This document shows, piece after piece, positions 12,119-22,121 of a stretch of DNA of 64,000 bases. The notes under the pieces are model-generated. The model was not told the DNA's origin. It saw nothing but the letters and a program-made list of their open reading frames with translations, and ran no database searches. How positions within the stretch are numbered: position 1 is the stretch's first letter; each line of letters opens with the position of its first letter. The position numbers were made by a program, and so were the translations under genes. The stretch is from Ricordea florida (Eukaryota > Cnidaria > Anthozoa > Corallimorpharia > Ricordeidae): positions 22,503,191 to 22,567,190 of the forward strand of contig OX453275.1 of assembly GCA_949710005.1 (NCBI GenBank), written 5' to 3'.

Positions 12119-12553
12119 CAGCCCCTACGGAAACGTGGCATCTTTGTTGTCGTTTCCTCGAGTTTCATCGCGAGGCACCTTGTCTTTATCAGCAAATGCT
12201 CTTCTGTCACTCTGTCCACATTTTCTGTTCACTGGTAACTCGTTTGATTTCTGGTTTGATTCTTTTGAGACATTCGCTAAATCATTTGATTCTTTTGCTA
12301 TTTTCAGTTCGTGGAACGACCCGTTTCGAAATATACGCTCATTACACACGCCACCTTTTAGAGTGGGTCTACCGCGAACGGTTTGTGGCTCTGTATGTTT
12401 GAGCGTAGAAAAGATGACACCATTTGTTTTCAACATATTCGCCATTCGCCTTTATCGTACAGCAGCCATCTTGGATTGACGTCATGTATTTTTGTCACCA
12501 ATGCGAGGCCACGCGTGTAAAGGTCAACTTCCGGCGATCGAAGATTTGCCATC

Positions 12554-13620
12554 ATGCCGAACAGAGATCACTGTTGCGTGCCGCAATGTCAAAATAATCG
12601 CTCAAAAATTATTCCAGGTCTTACCTTTCACCAATTTCCGAGTGATCAATCCCTTCGAAAGCAGTGGGTTGTCAAAATACGGCGAGACGTGGGCAAAAGC
12701 TTCAAGGTAAGTTGGTGACGTTATCGATGTCATTTTTGCGCACATGTATTTAAGCTACATATTATCTGGCCCATCTCCAGATAACCAACAGCACAAGAGT
12801 CTGCTCTGTACACTTTAAGGAAGGGGATTTTAAGACCACTTTAACAGGGAAGCGTCTTCTGGAGAAGCATGCAGTTCCGAGTGTATTTTGCTGGTCAAAT
12901 TCACCCAGAAAAAGAAAATCTCCAAAGAAGCGAGAAGCACCGCGTGCACGAGTGCGATTATTCGATGTAAGCGTGTCATCGCCTGCTACTGCCACTGCCA
13001 CAGGTAAATTCATGTTGTCATTATTGTTTTAAACATTTATTGGTTAAAATGGTACTTATATGTTTTCATTTTAATCCGTAGCATCAACTTCCAGCGACCA
13101 AGTTTCTGATGAGGAAATTCCAATGGAGGGCCAACCGGAACTGTCACCCTGTGCATCCTCTTCTGTTCTTGTCGACTCCCCCGAGCCCATATAACCTACC
13201 TTGAACTGCCACGATTACATTTTTTCTGGTGAGCCTCCCAAGACCACAGAGGAGCTGCTTGAAGCAGCTCATCAGAGAATTGGGGAGCTGGAGGCAGCAC
13301 TGGAGAAGCAAACAAATTATGTACAACTAAAAATGAAACCCAACAGCAGTATTAAGTTTTACACAGGTTTTCCTTCCTTTGATGTTCTTGTTGCAACGTT
13401 TAGAGCTCTGAGTCCCACTGCACAGAATATGTATTCTAGGTCCCAAATGCAGCGCCTTAGAAATAAAGGGATTAGGTATGTTGAAGGCCTAAGGCAAACT
13501 ATGCGAGGCTGCAAACTAAGTTTATTTGACCAGTTCTATTTAGTTCTTCAAAAGTTGAGGGTTGGTAAAAGGTACAGGAGTCTTAATGAAAATAACTGTC
13601 TAACAAGGCTCACAAGATGA
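12554..13620 (+). pseudogene. Broken THAP-domain transposase of the ISL2EU element
   Basis: Three exons read by eye: 12554-12706 (donor gtaagt), 12781-13003 (acceptor ccag, donor gtaaat) and 13082-13620 (acceptor gtag), with compatible phases 0 and 1. The N-terminus is a THAP DNA-binding domain of C2CH type: the Cys pair is C8 and C12 (or C7), then C59 and H62 in 'VCSVHF', and the closing AVPSVF at 82-87. A basic patch follows. An in-frame TAA at 13192-13194 cuts the protein at about residue 161. The same frame then continues with a coiled region and 'KFYTGFPSFDVLVATFRAL', typical of the segment before the DDE nuclease in THAP/DDE_4 transposases. The frame ends at 13620 just after 'LRVG' with a short unrelated tail. 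The whole catalytic domain is missing, so this copy cannot make an active transposase. AATAAA follows at 13651. Confidence 0.8.
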
Positions 13621-13650
13621 GGAATGCTCATTGAGACTATGATATGACAC

Positions 13651-13656
13651 AATAAA
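13651..13656 (+). terminator. Poly(A) signal AATAAA for the THAP gene
   Basis: A canonical AATAAA lies 31 bp after the plus-strand stop, in the ~130-bp gap between the convergent transposase and nuclease genes. Confidence 0.5.
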
Positions 13657-13752
13657 GTCTTGAAAATTGTTCACAGTAAACATACTATGTGAATTTCTTT
13701 GATACAATACAAAACCATCCTTTTGTCATTAAATTGCCTCAAAAGCATACAT

Positions 13753-15592
13753 TCATTGAACACAAGCATTAAGATGGATGTCAAAATAGAACTGATTAAG
13801 CTTTTCAAGCATCTCTGAGAAAAAGGTAGGATTAAAATAAACTCTTTCACAGTGGAACTCACTGCGGCAAGAGACAAAAAAATCCTCCCAAGCACTACCC
13901 GTCAAACCGATACAGCCCATGGTTTGATAATAATACCCATGAGTCCTTCTTAGACTGTATGCACCAGTCCTGCCATTGTGTTTTAAGTAACTTAAATCAG
14001 ACAAAAAGTCTGATGGTGAGGATTTAATTTCTAATAATCCCCATGGCTCATTTTCAGAAGGGTCATAAACCCTTCTGTCAGGACTACAACCAAGGTGGGG
14101 TAAGGAAGGGTTGATAACAAAACCAACCGGATAAACATCCCTTCCAAAGTGACTTGCATATTGATTTGCTGCCTCATCCTCATGCTGAATGCCATATCTC
14201 ATGGCAGCTGTTTGCACTACTTTTCCTCGCAGCAGACGCGCTGAAAGGCTTTCCAGATCTTTCCTTCGTGAACAGACTGCTTTAAAATTTGATGCAGTCA
14301 AGCGGTACTTTCTTAACCGATGCCAGTCCCGTGACATTGATTGCTCTCTTGTGATTCGCTCATATTCAAGAGCTTGATCTAAAGATACTTGAAGGGAATT
14401 GAAGTGTAGCAGCTCTTTCTCAGCAAGGACAGTTGGCTGGTGCCCCAAATCTGGCAAGTCAAAATCTGGCACTGGATGTGCAAGGTTTCCAGAGCTTTGT
14501 CTACTTATTTGCTGCTGCTGATAGGAGAGGACAGACCCCCGTGGAACCAACCCATACTTTGTCTCAACTAGAGGAATGTCTTCTTCTTCGTCTGGCCAAA
14601 TCCTCAAAAACCCAGGCTCGGGGTCAAGCTTTTCAAATAATGGGCTGAGGGCACTTGGTAGATTGATGGAAGCAAGCTGTTCCTCAAAAGGCTTGTACAC
14701 AGTACAAGAAACCCCTGATACTTTACGTTTTTTCTTAACCTCAGTAGGTTGTTGAGAAGGGTTCTCAGCCTTCTGGATAACAACATCCATAACTGGCCTT
14801 GGACTAACTCCTTCAGTTCTGGAAGGAATATGCCAAGTCTAGAAATAAAACATTGGAAAAGTATTAAAGAAGGCATTACAAACAGTACTGATATCTTTTT
14901 GGGCTAAAACCAATATGGGTCTTCTTCAGTTATGCTTTAAATAATTTAAGGAAAACTTTTTTTAAGTATTTCAACAACAATATGTAAGTGTGACTCAAGT
15001 ACAGGTAGTGTGCACTTGAGGAATCTACCTGCGGTTTGGAGGTTTTAGAAACAACAGGCGGCACGCTTTTCAACCCGAGCATTTGGTAATGAGCCAGTGT
15101 ATACATGAAGCCAATAACGTGGTGGCAAAGGCCCTGACCGGCTGCACAGCTGCACGCGAATGACTCCACTGCGACTTCATCTTGACGCTTGAACACCACA
15201 TGAAGTCTGTGTGGCTCTTCATTCTTCTTCATGCTTCTGAAGCATTTTCCCCGGACCGTAATTCCCTCATCTTCCTTAGCAAGCTTAACTGTAAAAAAAA
15301 CAAATATTTTACGTTTGCTTCGACCAGACTCAAACGTTCGATTGCTAAAGAAGGCACGAGTAACAATCATCGAGCAATGACGCTCAAGGCAGCTACATAC
15401 AGCTGGAAGCTTACCTTCAATATCGTGGATATATGATTCGTGGAAGAATTTATATCCTCTTGTCAAAGTCACCTTCACTGGAAGGTTTTCACTGGCCATT
15501 TTTTCAATAAAGGCGTTTGTGAATGACGGTATGTCCACCAGATTGCGGTGCCAAAACTCTGAAGAAATCGGAGTACTCGTCGAGTCAGCCAT
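13753..15592 (-). CDS. SWIM zinc-finger / YqaJ-like nuclease of the ISL2EU element (two exons)
   Basis: Exons 15029-15592 and 13753-14838 (minus strand) join in phase 0, with donor CAG|gtagat and acceptor tttctag, to give 549 residues. The start is the ATG at 15592. Residues 147-158 form a SWIM zinc-binding motif (CxC-x6-CxH: C147, C149, C156, H158), usually a DNA- or protein-binding module. After a linker with a basic KKKRK near 223-227, residues ~360-500 form a YqaJ/lambda-exonuclease-like PD-(D/E)XK nuclease. It has 'RLTASNF', an acidic GIQHEDE (E408 region), SPD with D442, LEIK with E458 and K460, and YYYQ with Q493. All expected catalytic residues are present and the frame has no break, although the partner transposase is dead. 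In ISL2EU elements a YqaJ protein accompanies the transposase; its exact role in transposition is not established. Two in-frame exons and an intact active site suggest the copy is young or retained. Confidence 0.85.
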
Positions 15593-16845
15593 GATTGTTT
15601 TAACACGCGTGGCCTCACTTTCGTGCGAAAATGATGACGTTGCATCCCATCATGGCGGACTGTGATTAAGGCGAATCGACTTCGACATCGTAGAAAAAAG
15701 GTTGCGCCCGTATTACGTGTCTGCGGTATTCGCCATTGCACGTGACTGCGATTTGCGATGAAACTCGAGGGTAAACCTATAGTCGGTTGCCCGACTAATA
15801 AAATATACACGGAAATCCAGCAGAACATTTAAAAGTACCTTTATTTGAAGATTTTGCCATAATTTTGTTTCAATTGGCAGCATAGTTACAAAGGAAACAT
15901 TTGAGAGATACACAGACAACTTGTTTACCAAGGATAGGAAAAAAGTGGAATGTTGCAGCTTGTTAGTGAGATCCCAGACAAAATTACTAAATCAAGCTTA
16001 GAATTGTTGGGGAATTTAAAAAAGGTTTCAATTTATCATCTGATCAGTTCACGCAAGCACGATCTGCTGTCTACACACACAAAAACGTTTATTCATATCT
16101 AAAACCTTTGAATTACATGCACATTTATGTAAGGTTAAATCTACTTCTGCACAAAGTACTATAAACCTGTAACTTGAAGAAAAGTTTCTTCATATTTCCA
16201 AGCAATTTTATAACCAGTTTTGGTGAATTAATTTTGAAAGTATATCAAATGAACCCACCATCCCTCCAAGAGACTGATCTTGTTTGGAAAATTCTTGATT
16301 AAACTGTAGTACTTTGTGGTTTGTACATGTCACTACATTTCACAACCGTCTTACTTTTCTTTTTATTGTATCTATTCCTTGTCCGATTTCGACAACTTCA
16401 CTTTGTGAGTGTCTGTCGCAAAGTGTCTGAGGACTTTTGGTAGAGAGGTACAGAATGCACCAATATTATTGCAAATCTGGGTAGGATCCACAATAGGGGC
16501 TTTTTCAACTAATCAATTTACTGAATGTTTTTCCAGTTGACTAATTTTTGTAACACAGCAATTATGCCCTTTGTTGAATATTGACCTAGACATAATAATT
16601 TTACAATTTTGTTTTTTATTATTTTACAGCATCCTCAAAGAGGAGTTAATGTGTGTCAAACTGACAAACAAGAAACAGGAGATAAAAAAGCAGAAACATT
16701 GTTATGTAAGGGTAAAATTCAAAATTATGATTTAAAAAATTCTTCTGTTCTTATCCTGGCACACATCTTGTACTGACAGCAAAAATAATATTCTTTTCTT
16801 TGGCCAAAGGTTCATTAACACTTTGGCACTCATTAAAAGTTTAAC

Positions 16846-18468
16846 TCAAGAAGTTTGTCCCCCTCTCAAAGCCTCATCATAGCTGGGAGGGGGAAAGTCA
16901 GGAACTGACCCAGTCCCGTAAGCACCAAACATACTTTGTCCCATGCTTAGACTTGCTGTGTTTGTTGATGGCATGTAGTGGCTTGGCATGAAACCAAACA
17001 TTTGCTGTGAGGGTTGTTGCAGCGTTGAAATATCGTATGCAAACCACCAGCTGTGAACATCAATAGAATAATCAGGGCCATTGTCTTGATGGACATATTT
17101 AGCAGATACATCAGCTGATGTCAGTAATCTCCACCCTCGCAAGGTAAGGGCCTGAAGGAAGTAACACACCAAACTGCGGGCATGAAGTCCATCGATAACG
17201 CTGTAGTAACCAGACCAAGGATTTCCCACCAACTTGAATTCATGTGCCATGCATGGACTTGAGATACGCTTCTCTTCCTGTATCCCTTTATACCAGCGAG
17301 ACTGAATGATCTCTCTAAAAATTCCAACAAGTTCCTGTGGTACATTAATCAGTCGAATCTTGTCTGTGTCATTATAGCTTAGACACATAACTGGTGCATT
17401 CAAGGGCTGTGATTGGACAAATACAAGGACACTCTTGTCCTCGGTTCTTCTGCAAATATCAATGGATCCCTTGATATACCACCCTGTATGCTGTAGACCC
17501 TCAAAGAGTTTGCACACCAGGAAACGTGCCATCACAGATTCCTCACCAGATGACCACCAAGGGTTACCACTCAGTTTGAACTCCCAGCTGCCGTTACACT
17601 CTCTCTCTTTCTGTATTCCACCTCTTGTGCTCCAATTCTGTGTAAGCACCTGTTTGACAACTTGGATCATACCTTCAGGGGCATTTATCATCTGAAGTCT
17701 GTCTGTTCTGTTTAAACTGATGACAAAAAGGTGTGATGACTCTGGTGAAACAGCTGGATCGTATTGAAAGAACATGTTGTCAGCTGTGTCTTTCAGGTTA
17801 GCCGCAGCATGGAAGATCAACTGATGTTGAGCCAGTGCTGATAGCAGATTATTCAAGAGAATTCTTGCCTGTACAGATTGGTCCCCAGTGGAAAGCCATG
17901 GGTTTCCTAACAATTTGAATTCAAAGCAATTCTCTTTAGGACCCTCAGCTTGGATTCCTTGCCTCCAGCTTGTTCTAATAGTGCTTCTTATCAAATCGAT
18001 GATGTTAGCCGGGGCATTAACAATTTTAAGTTTGTCTGTACTGCTTAATCCAATGCATAGCAATGGAAACTGGATTTGCTTCAGTGGCTGGACTGTCCTG
18101 ATAGTAAAGATGAATGTTGAAAGCCCTCCGATCCTGCTTAAATCACTTGTCATAACCAACTGCCAGCCGGCATTATTAAGTTGCTGTAAAATCTGGCACA
18201 TCATAAGCTTGGCACTAGCAGACTGAACAGTGTTGGTTCCCATTCTAAATGGATAACCATTTAGCTTAAAAGACACTGAAGAACCACATTTAACTTTCTC
18301 TAATTGAAGACCTTGAACCCACAGTTGAGTTATGGCTTGCCGGATAATCAACAGTTCACGCTGAGTGCCAAAGAGAACCCTTAACTTGTCAACACCAGTG
18401 ATACTAAGAACAAGGTATTCAAATCCTGTAGGTGGTGCAGGAATTGGAACTGATGTTTCTGATCCCAT
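16846..18468 (-). CDS. Four-repeat PPxY-tailed protein, copy 2 (function unknown)
   Basis: Intronless 540-residue paralogue of the gene at 3463-5085, in the second unit of the tandem duplication. The ATG at 18468 has the same ACCATGG context. I count 24 amino-acid differences between the copies (about 95% identity), no indels and no stop. The four modules and their GNPW/GYPF cores are all kept. Several changes cluster in the C-terminal tail, where the end reads PPPSYDEAL instead of APPSYDDVL. The PPxY motif itself is intact, as expected if WW-domain binding matters. Others fall in the third repeat and between repeats, for example Y to C, Y to N and C to R. Upstream and downstream non-coding sequence is duplicated too, so the copy probably has its own promoter. 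Both being intact argues that both can be expressed. Confidence 0.85.
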   Translation of the reverse strand: MGSETSVPIPAPPTGFEYLVLSITGVDKLRVLFGTQRELLIIRQAITQLWVQGLQLEKVKCGSSVSFKLNGYPFRMGTNTVQSASAKLMMCQILQQLNNAGWQLVMTSDLSRIGGLSTFIFTIRTVQPLKQIQFPLLCIGLSSTDKLKIVNAPANIIDLIRSTIRTSWRQGIQAEGPKENCFEFKLLGNPWLSTGDQSVQARILLNNLLSALAQHQLIFHAAANLKDTADNMFFQYDPAVSPESSHLFVISLNRTDRLQMINAPEGMIQVVKQVLTQNWSTRGGIQKERECNGSWEFKLSGNPWWSSGEESVMARFLVCKLFEGLQHTGWYIKGSIDICRRTEDKSVLVFVQSQPLNAPVMCLSYNDTDKIRLINVPQELVGIFREIIQSRWYKGIQEEKRISSPCMAHEFKLVGNPWSGYYSVIDGLHARSLVCYFLQALTLRGWRLLTSADVSAKYVHQDNGPDYSIDVHSWWFAYDISTLQQPSQQMFGFMPSHYMPSTNTASLSMGQSMFGAYGTGSVPDFPPPSYDEALRGGQTS

Positions 18469-18732
18469 GGTGACAATTGTGAAACCCAAGCTCTAGTAAA
18501 TGGCTTGATTGACAGCTAAAAATCATAAGAAATACAACAAATTTTGTATCAAGCATTGCATCAGTAATTTGCTATCTACATGCCATAGTGAACACCATTT
18601 GTACAGTACAACTTCAACATGTTTAGTTTAATTAGACATTTCATATTCAAGGTGTGAAATGCACCTTACATGGTAACTTTAGAATGTACATATTTTTCAT
18701 CACTATTAAGTTTGAGTGAAATATTATAATTC

Positions 18733-19066
18733 AGGGTGTGTTCTTTGGTATGGTACAGATCAGGACCTGTTATCTGAGACCACACGAATCATGATGCTTC
18801 AAAAGGATTGACAAATCCAGTATGGACAAGTGGTGTATTCCTCTGGCACAATCCAAATCAGGATTTGTGATCAACGTTTATTCTGGTCACAGTCCATCAA
18901 AAGAATATTGGTTGCTTTGATGTTCCATGATCTGGGTAACCCTGCACTACAAATCATGATCTGGATCAAGGACTTAAGGATTCATCAATCACTGTGATGA
19001 ATCATGACCCAAGTGATTTTGGATCACACAAATCCTGACCTGGATCATACCAAAAAATGCACTCTC
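18733..19066. mobile_element. MITE-like element, second copy
   Basis: Equivalent of the element at 5331-5690, carried along by the tandem duplication. It has lost about 27 bp in the middle (after 'aaaagaat'), but keeps the mirrored ends. Confidence 0.6.
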
Positions 19067-19368
19067 GATTATGATGACATGAATGCTTATCGACAAATAT
19101 CTAAAAAAGTTTTGCCAACTAAAAAATGTAAAGACCAGACTAATGCCACAAAACTTCAACAGCTAGCCGCTTTATTTCCTTCTTATTAGTCAACCTTAAT
19201 TATTGATTGTCAACAAGGATCGTCCACAACAGAATTTTGAGACTTTGATCGTAGTAAACTTGTTATCAAACAATTTGTTGGCGGATCCAAAAACTACTCG
19301 CTAGCTTTCCGTATCACTTCATACCTTTTTTTCATGTGTGCTGTAGCTAAATTGGTTAGGGTATTAAA

Positions 19369-21056
19369 GAGGGGCCGTAAGGGGGTTTCTCGTGAAACTT
19401 GATCGCATGTTTTTATTCTCCGTGATCTGTGATTACGAAATATTAAAATCCGTGAACTGTGAATAACATGCTTGTCGTGACACGTGAAAGCAAAAAATTA
19501 TTTTTCGATAACCGTTAAACTTGAATAAAATTCTTCACTTTTTCCGTGAAAACCGACCTACCGTGCAAATGTGACCCTTAATGATGTTTTCAAATTGCGT
19601 GTCTGACCGACTAGACGCGATTTGCGTGATGGCTTAGTACCGTACTTGACGACTTGACAGAAGATTGTAAAACAAACATGCACTTTGATACCAGAAGCCG
19701 AATCAAGGGGTCAGATGACAAGAGAAGACAACGATGTCATTCTATTCGATGTCCCTTGCATGTTAAATCACGCTATCATATATTTTTTTAATTTTTTAAT
19801 TTTTTAACGAGGACTAGTGAGCAGCACAAAGGAGAACTTTGTAGTTATAACTATCAGTTTTAATTCCGATGCGTTTCGTCTCAAACGGAGACTTCTTCAG
19901 GGAATGAATGTTACAACTTAGGATAGCATATATATACACAAAATAACGCTACGTAATACACACGTGTAAGAGTGAAACTTCCCGTGCTGTAGGCGTATGT
20001 TACGAAAAACGCCTAAATTGAGGAATTGCGTGTTTCATATTTTGGGGGCCATACGATTAGATTGACCTACAAAGAGCAATTTCCAACTTTGCTGCAGTAT
20101 GCACAGAACCTCGCCAATACCGTGTATGAGAGCATCAAAAGAGTGGTACAGTGGGCGGTGTACTACTACACTCGTGAGAAGTCCTATTATCCGGTAGTTA
20201 CTCAGGGAACGCCACTTAATGCCCTTCCACGGATGACTCATCTTAAGCCAGCGAGAAAGCTTAATGATCGAGAGCGAGAATCGATGTTGGAATGGGCAGC
20301 AAACAATGGTAAAGCTGTCAGACAGCGAACAGTACGCCAGGAAACAACAATGTTCAAAGCAGGCACACTGCCACTGAACATGTATGCTACTTCTGGGCAA
20401 CCGAAGGAAAAGGTAACGATGGAGAGATCTCTGGGACATGTGGATGCTGTGAGTGACCTGGGACGTCCTGTTGAAAGCAGCAAAGACAGCGAAGACAGCG
20501 AAGAAAACCACGAAGGGACAGAAGTCACAGAACAAGATGATGAACAAGAATCCGAGTATGACACAGACTCTGAAAGTGAACTTCCAGCAACTGTAGAAAT
20601 AGACCAGGAGGACGAAATGACTTTTCTTCGAGCCGTGACAACTCGTAGCGGACGAACTGTTCGAGTAACATCAAAGTTCTTTTAGCTGGCAGGTCCAGTT
20701 CCCCATGGATGAGGTACTTGTTTATTTTAGATGACCTTACATTTAGCTAACATTGTGTTCGCCGGTAACCTTTGTGCAAAATTGCAAAATTGACGATTAT
20801 CAAGTTCATAAACAGGATCCCGACCCATTACCTCGGCATAAATAATAACTTCGGAAAGAAACATTAACATATCAATGATTGATGGCTTTTGTACGAGTGA
20901 AGACACTCAATATGGAGGAGTAAGTGCACAAGAGTTCCTTGTCTATGATGTTATTTTCCGTGAATTGTGAAACTCGAAAATTAACTTGCCGTGATTCGTG
21001 ATTTTCCATCTTTAATAGTCGTGAACTGTGCGCACTACCCCCCCTTACGGCCCCTC
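19369..21056. mobile_element. 1,688-bp DNA transposon with GAGGGGCCGTAAGGGGG ends and 6-bp target duplication
   Basis: The insertion is proved by its empty site. Unit 1 reads gggt-attaaa-atacccg near 5978, while here the element sits between two copies of attaaa (19363-19368 and 21057-21062). Both ends carry the same 17-bp inverted repeat, starting gaggggccgtaaggggg. Subterminal zones of about 180 bp on both sides are packed with 'cgtga(a/t)(c/t)tgtga' words, probably transposase-binding repeats (inference). It contains one long frame (20026-20685) with no recognised transposase, so it is probably non-autonomous. A 6-bp duplication fits superfamilies such as IS3EU or Dada, but no coding evidence decides this. 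The left half also carries a 'gtttcgtctcaaacggagac' phrase of the sort found at retroelement ends, so it may itself be composite. Confidence 0.85.
20026..20685 (+). CDS. Unrecognised ORF inside the 1.69-kb element (219 codons)
   Basis: Open from a stop at 20014 to a stop at 20683-20685. The first possible codon shown is a TTG; no well-placed ATG exists early in the frame, so it could be an internal exon or the end of a decayed gene. The product has a basic N-terminal half including 'LNDRERESMLEWAANNGKAV'. A strongly acidic stretch (about residues 150-195, rich in Glu, Asp and Ser) follows, and the end reads 'TRSGRTVRVTSKFF'. Ends of the form 'TRSGR.V..P.R(F)' are common at the C-terminus of integrase-bearing retroelement polyproteins, so capture of a retroelement tail is possible. 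I recognise no catalytic motif. The antisense frames are shadows. Confidence 0.4.
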   Translation: MRVSYFGGHTIRLTYKEQFPTLLQYAQNLANTVYESIKRVVQWAVYYYTREKSYYPVVTQGTPLNALPRMTHLKPARKLNDRERESMLEWAANNGKAVRQRTVRQETTMFKAGTLPLNMYATSGQPKEKVTMERSLGHVDAVSDLGRPVESSKDSEDSEENHEGTEVTEQDDEQESEYDTDSESELPATVEIDQEDEMTFLRAVTTRSGRTVRVTSKFF

Positions 21057-21596
21057 ATTAAAATACCCGTGGAAACATTTCTTGTTTACGAAGAACGAAG
21101 CAGACTTTGTAGGGCTGCAGTATGCATGATGAACTATTGGGGTGATATGGAAATGTAGCCAGAATACACGCACACCAAATTATTAAACACCAATCGATTT
21201 ACACGCTAATCAGATTTTCTACTATACCTAGATTCTCCAGGTCCGCAAAAGGGAATCTCGACATGCTTGCACGCATAACTGCCAACTAACCAGTCACGCC
21301 TTGAACTGCCCCAGTGCACAGCTTGGTTACAAAGTTGTCAGGAAAATTTGGAACAAGGAACTACAGGAATGAAGAGTAAGGAATCGTGAGGATTACGCTA
21401 CAGTGTTAACAATGGACCGACTTAAGGTATGGCTGATGCATCCTTTTTTAAGTTAGAGAGCACACGAAAATTGAGGAGAAAGAGAAGTTAACGTATTTAT
21501 TCGAGAAAGCGCCCGGGGTGCTTATTTAATTTTGGTTCGGGAGGGCCCTTATTAAATTTTAGTCGCAGACATTCGAATCTTAAGCAAATTTATTAT

Positions 21597-22121
21597 TCAT
21601 TCAAAATATTTCCCCGATTCTGATTGGTTAAAAGCACACGTTTAATTCACCATAACCAGTTACTGATGACCAAATTTGGAAGAAGTTTGACTTTAACGAG
21701 GAAATGACGTCAAAAATGCAGCGTTTTCGCAGGTTAAGGCACCGTTAACCGAGAAGACCTGGGGACGAGCTTGTGTTATTTTGTTGTTTTGTTATATTGC
21801 TGGTGGGTGTGAAATTTGTGAAAATAAAGCTCATTTTCTCCTTTTAAGTGTTTGAAAATATTTTGATAAATAATAAAGCAATTAATGAATGAGGCTATCG
21901 TAGGATATGAAGAATTAAGGTTACACAATACCTTCGCGGGTGTCCTTCCGAAAAAAATTCGTACGCGCGTTGTTTTAAAGTAAACTACCACAAACTATAT
22001 ATCAATAGAAAGGTAAAGAACTGTAGAATTCGAAAAAAAATATCCGTTGTTTGGCAGAGCCATTATTGAGAAGAAAGAAGCCAATAAACCGAAAACGACC
22101 GAGTGTCATTCTGCCGAATGA
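21597..22121. other. Unit-2-specific spacer, no gene
   Basis: Half a kilobase with no match in unit 1 and no credible coding region. It may be what remains of the ancestral spacer between the gene block and the shared block at 22122-22755, or a replacement. Confidence 0.4.

Larger units (their letters stand above)
11585..15797. mobile_element. ISL2EU-type DNA transposon inserted in unit 2
   Basis: Compared with unit 1, about 4.2 kb is inserted at the point equivalent to 2411. It holds two convergent genes: a THAP-domain transposase (plus strand, broken) and a YqaJ nuclease (minus strand, intact). That pairing is the known hallmark of ISL2EU elements, related to PIF/Harbinger. The likely ends are agtcggacaac near 11604 and, reversed, agtcgggcaacc at 15785-15796. 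Diverged inverted matches continue inside: ctcgagtttcatcgc at 12157-12171 versus its complement near 15757-15771, and gaggccacgcgtgt at 12506 versus near 15607. A target-site duplication could not be fixed because the edges have drifted. A smaller element is nested at 11639-12118. Confidence 0.75.

Noticed and set aside
11785-12238. Several repetitive frames on both strands
   Set aside because: They arise from the 51-bp minisatellite, whose length is a multiple of three; the repeats are open in several frames at once.
20035-20564. Long minus-strand frames of 108-170 codons
   Set aside because: They are antisense shadows of the acidic, Ser/Glu-rich frame at 20026-20685.
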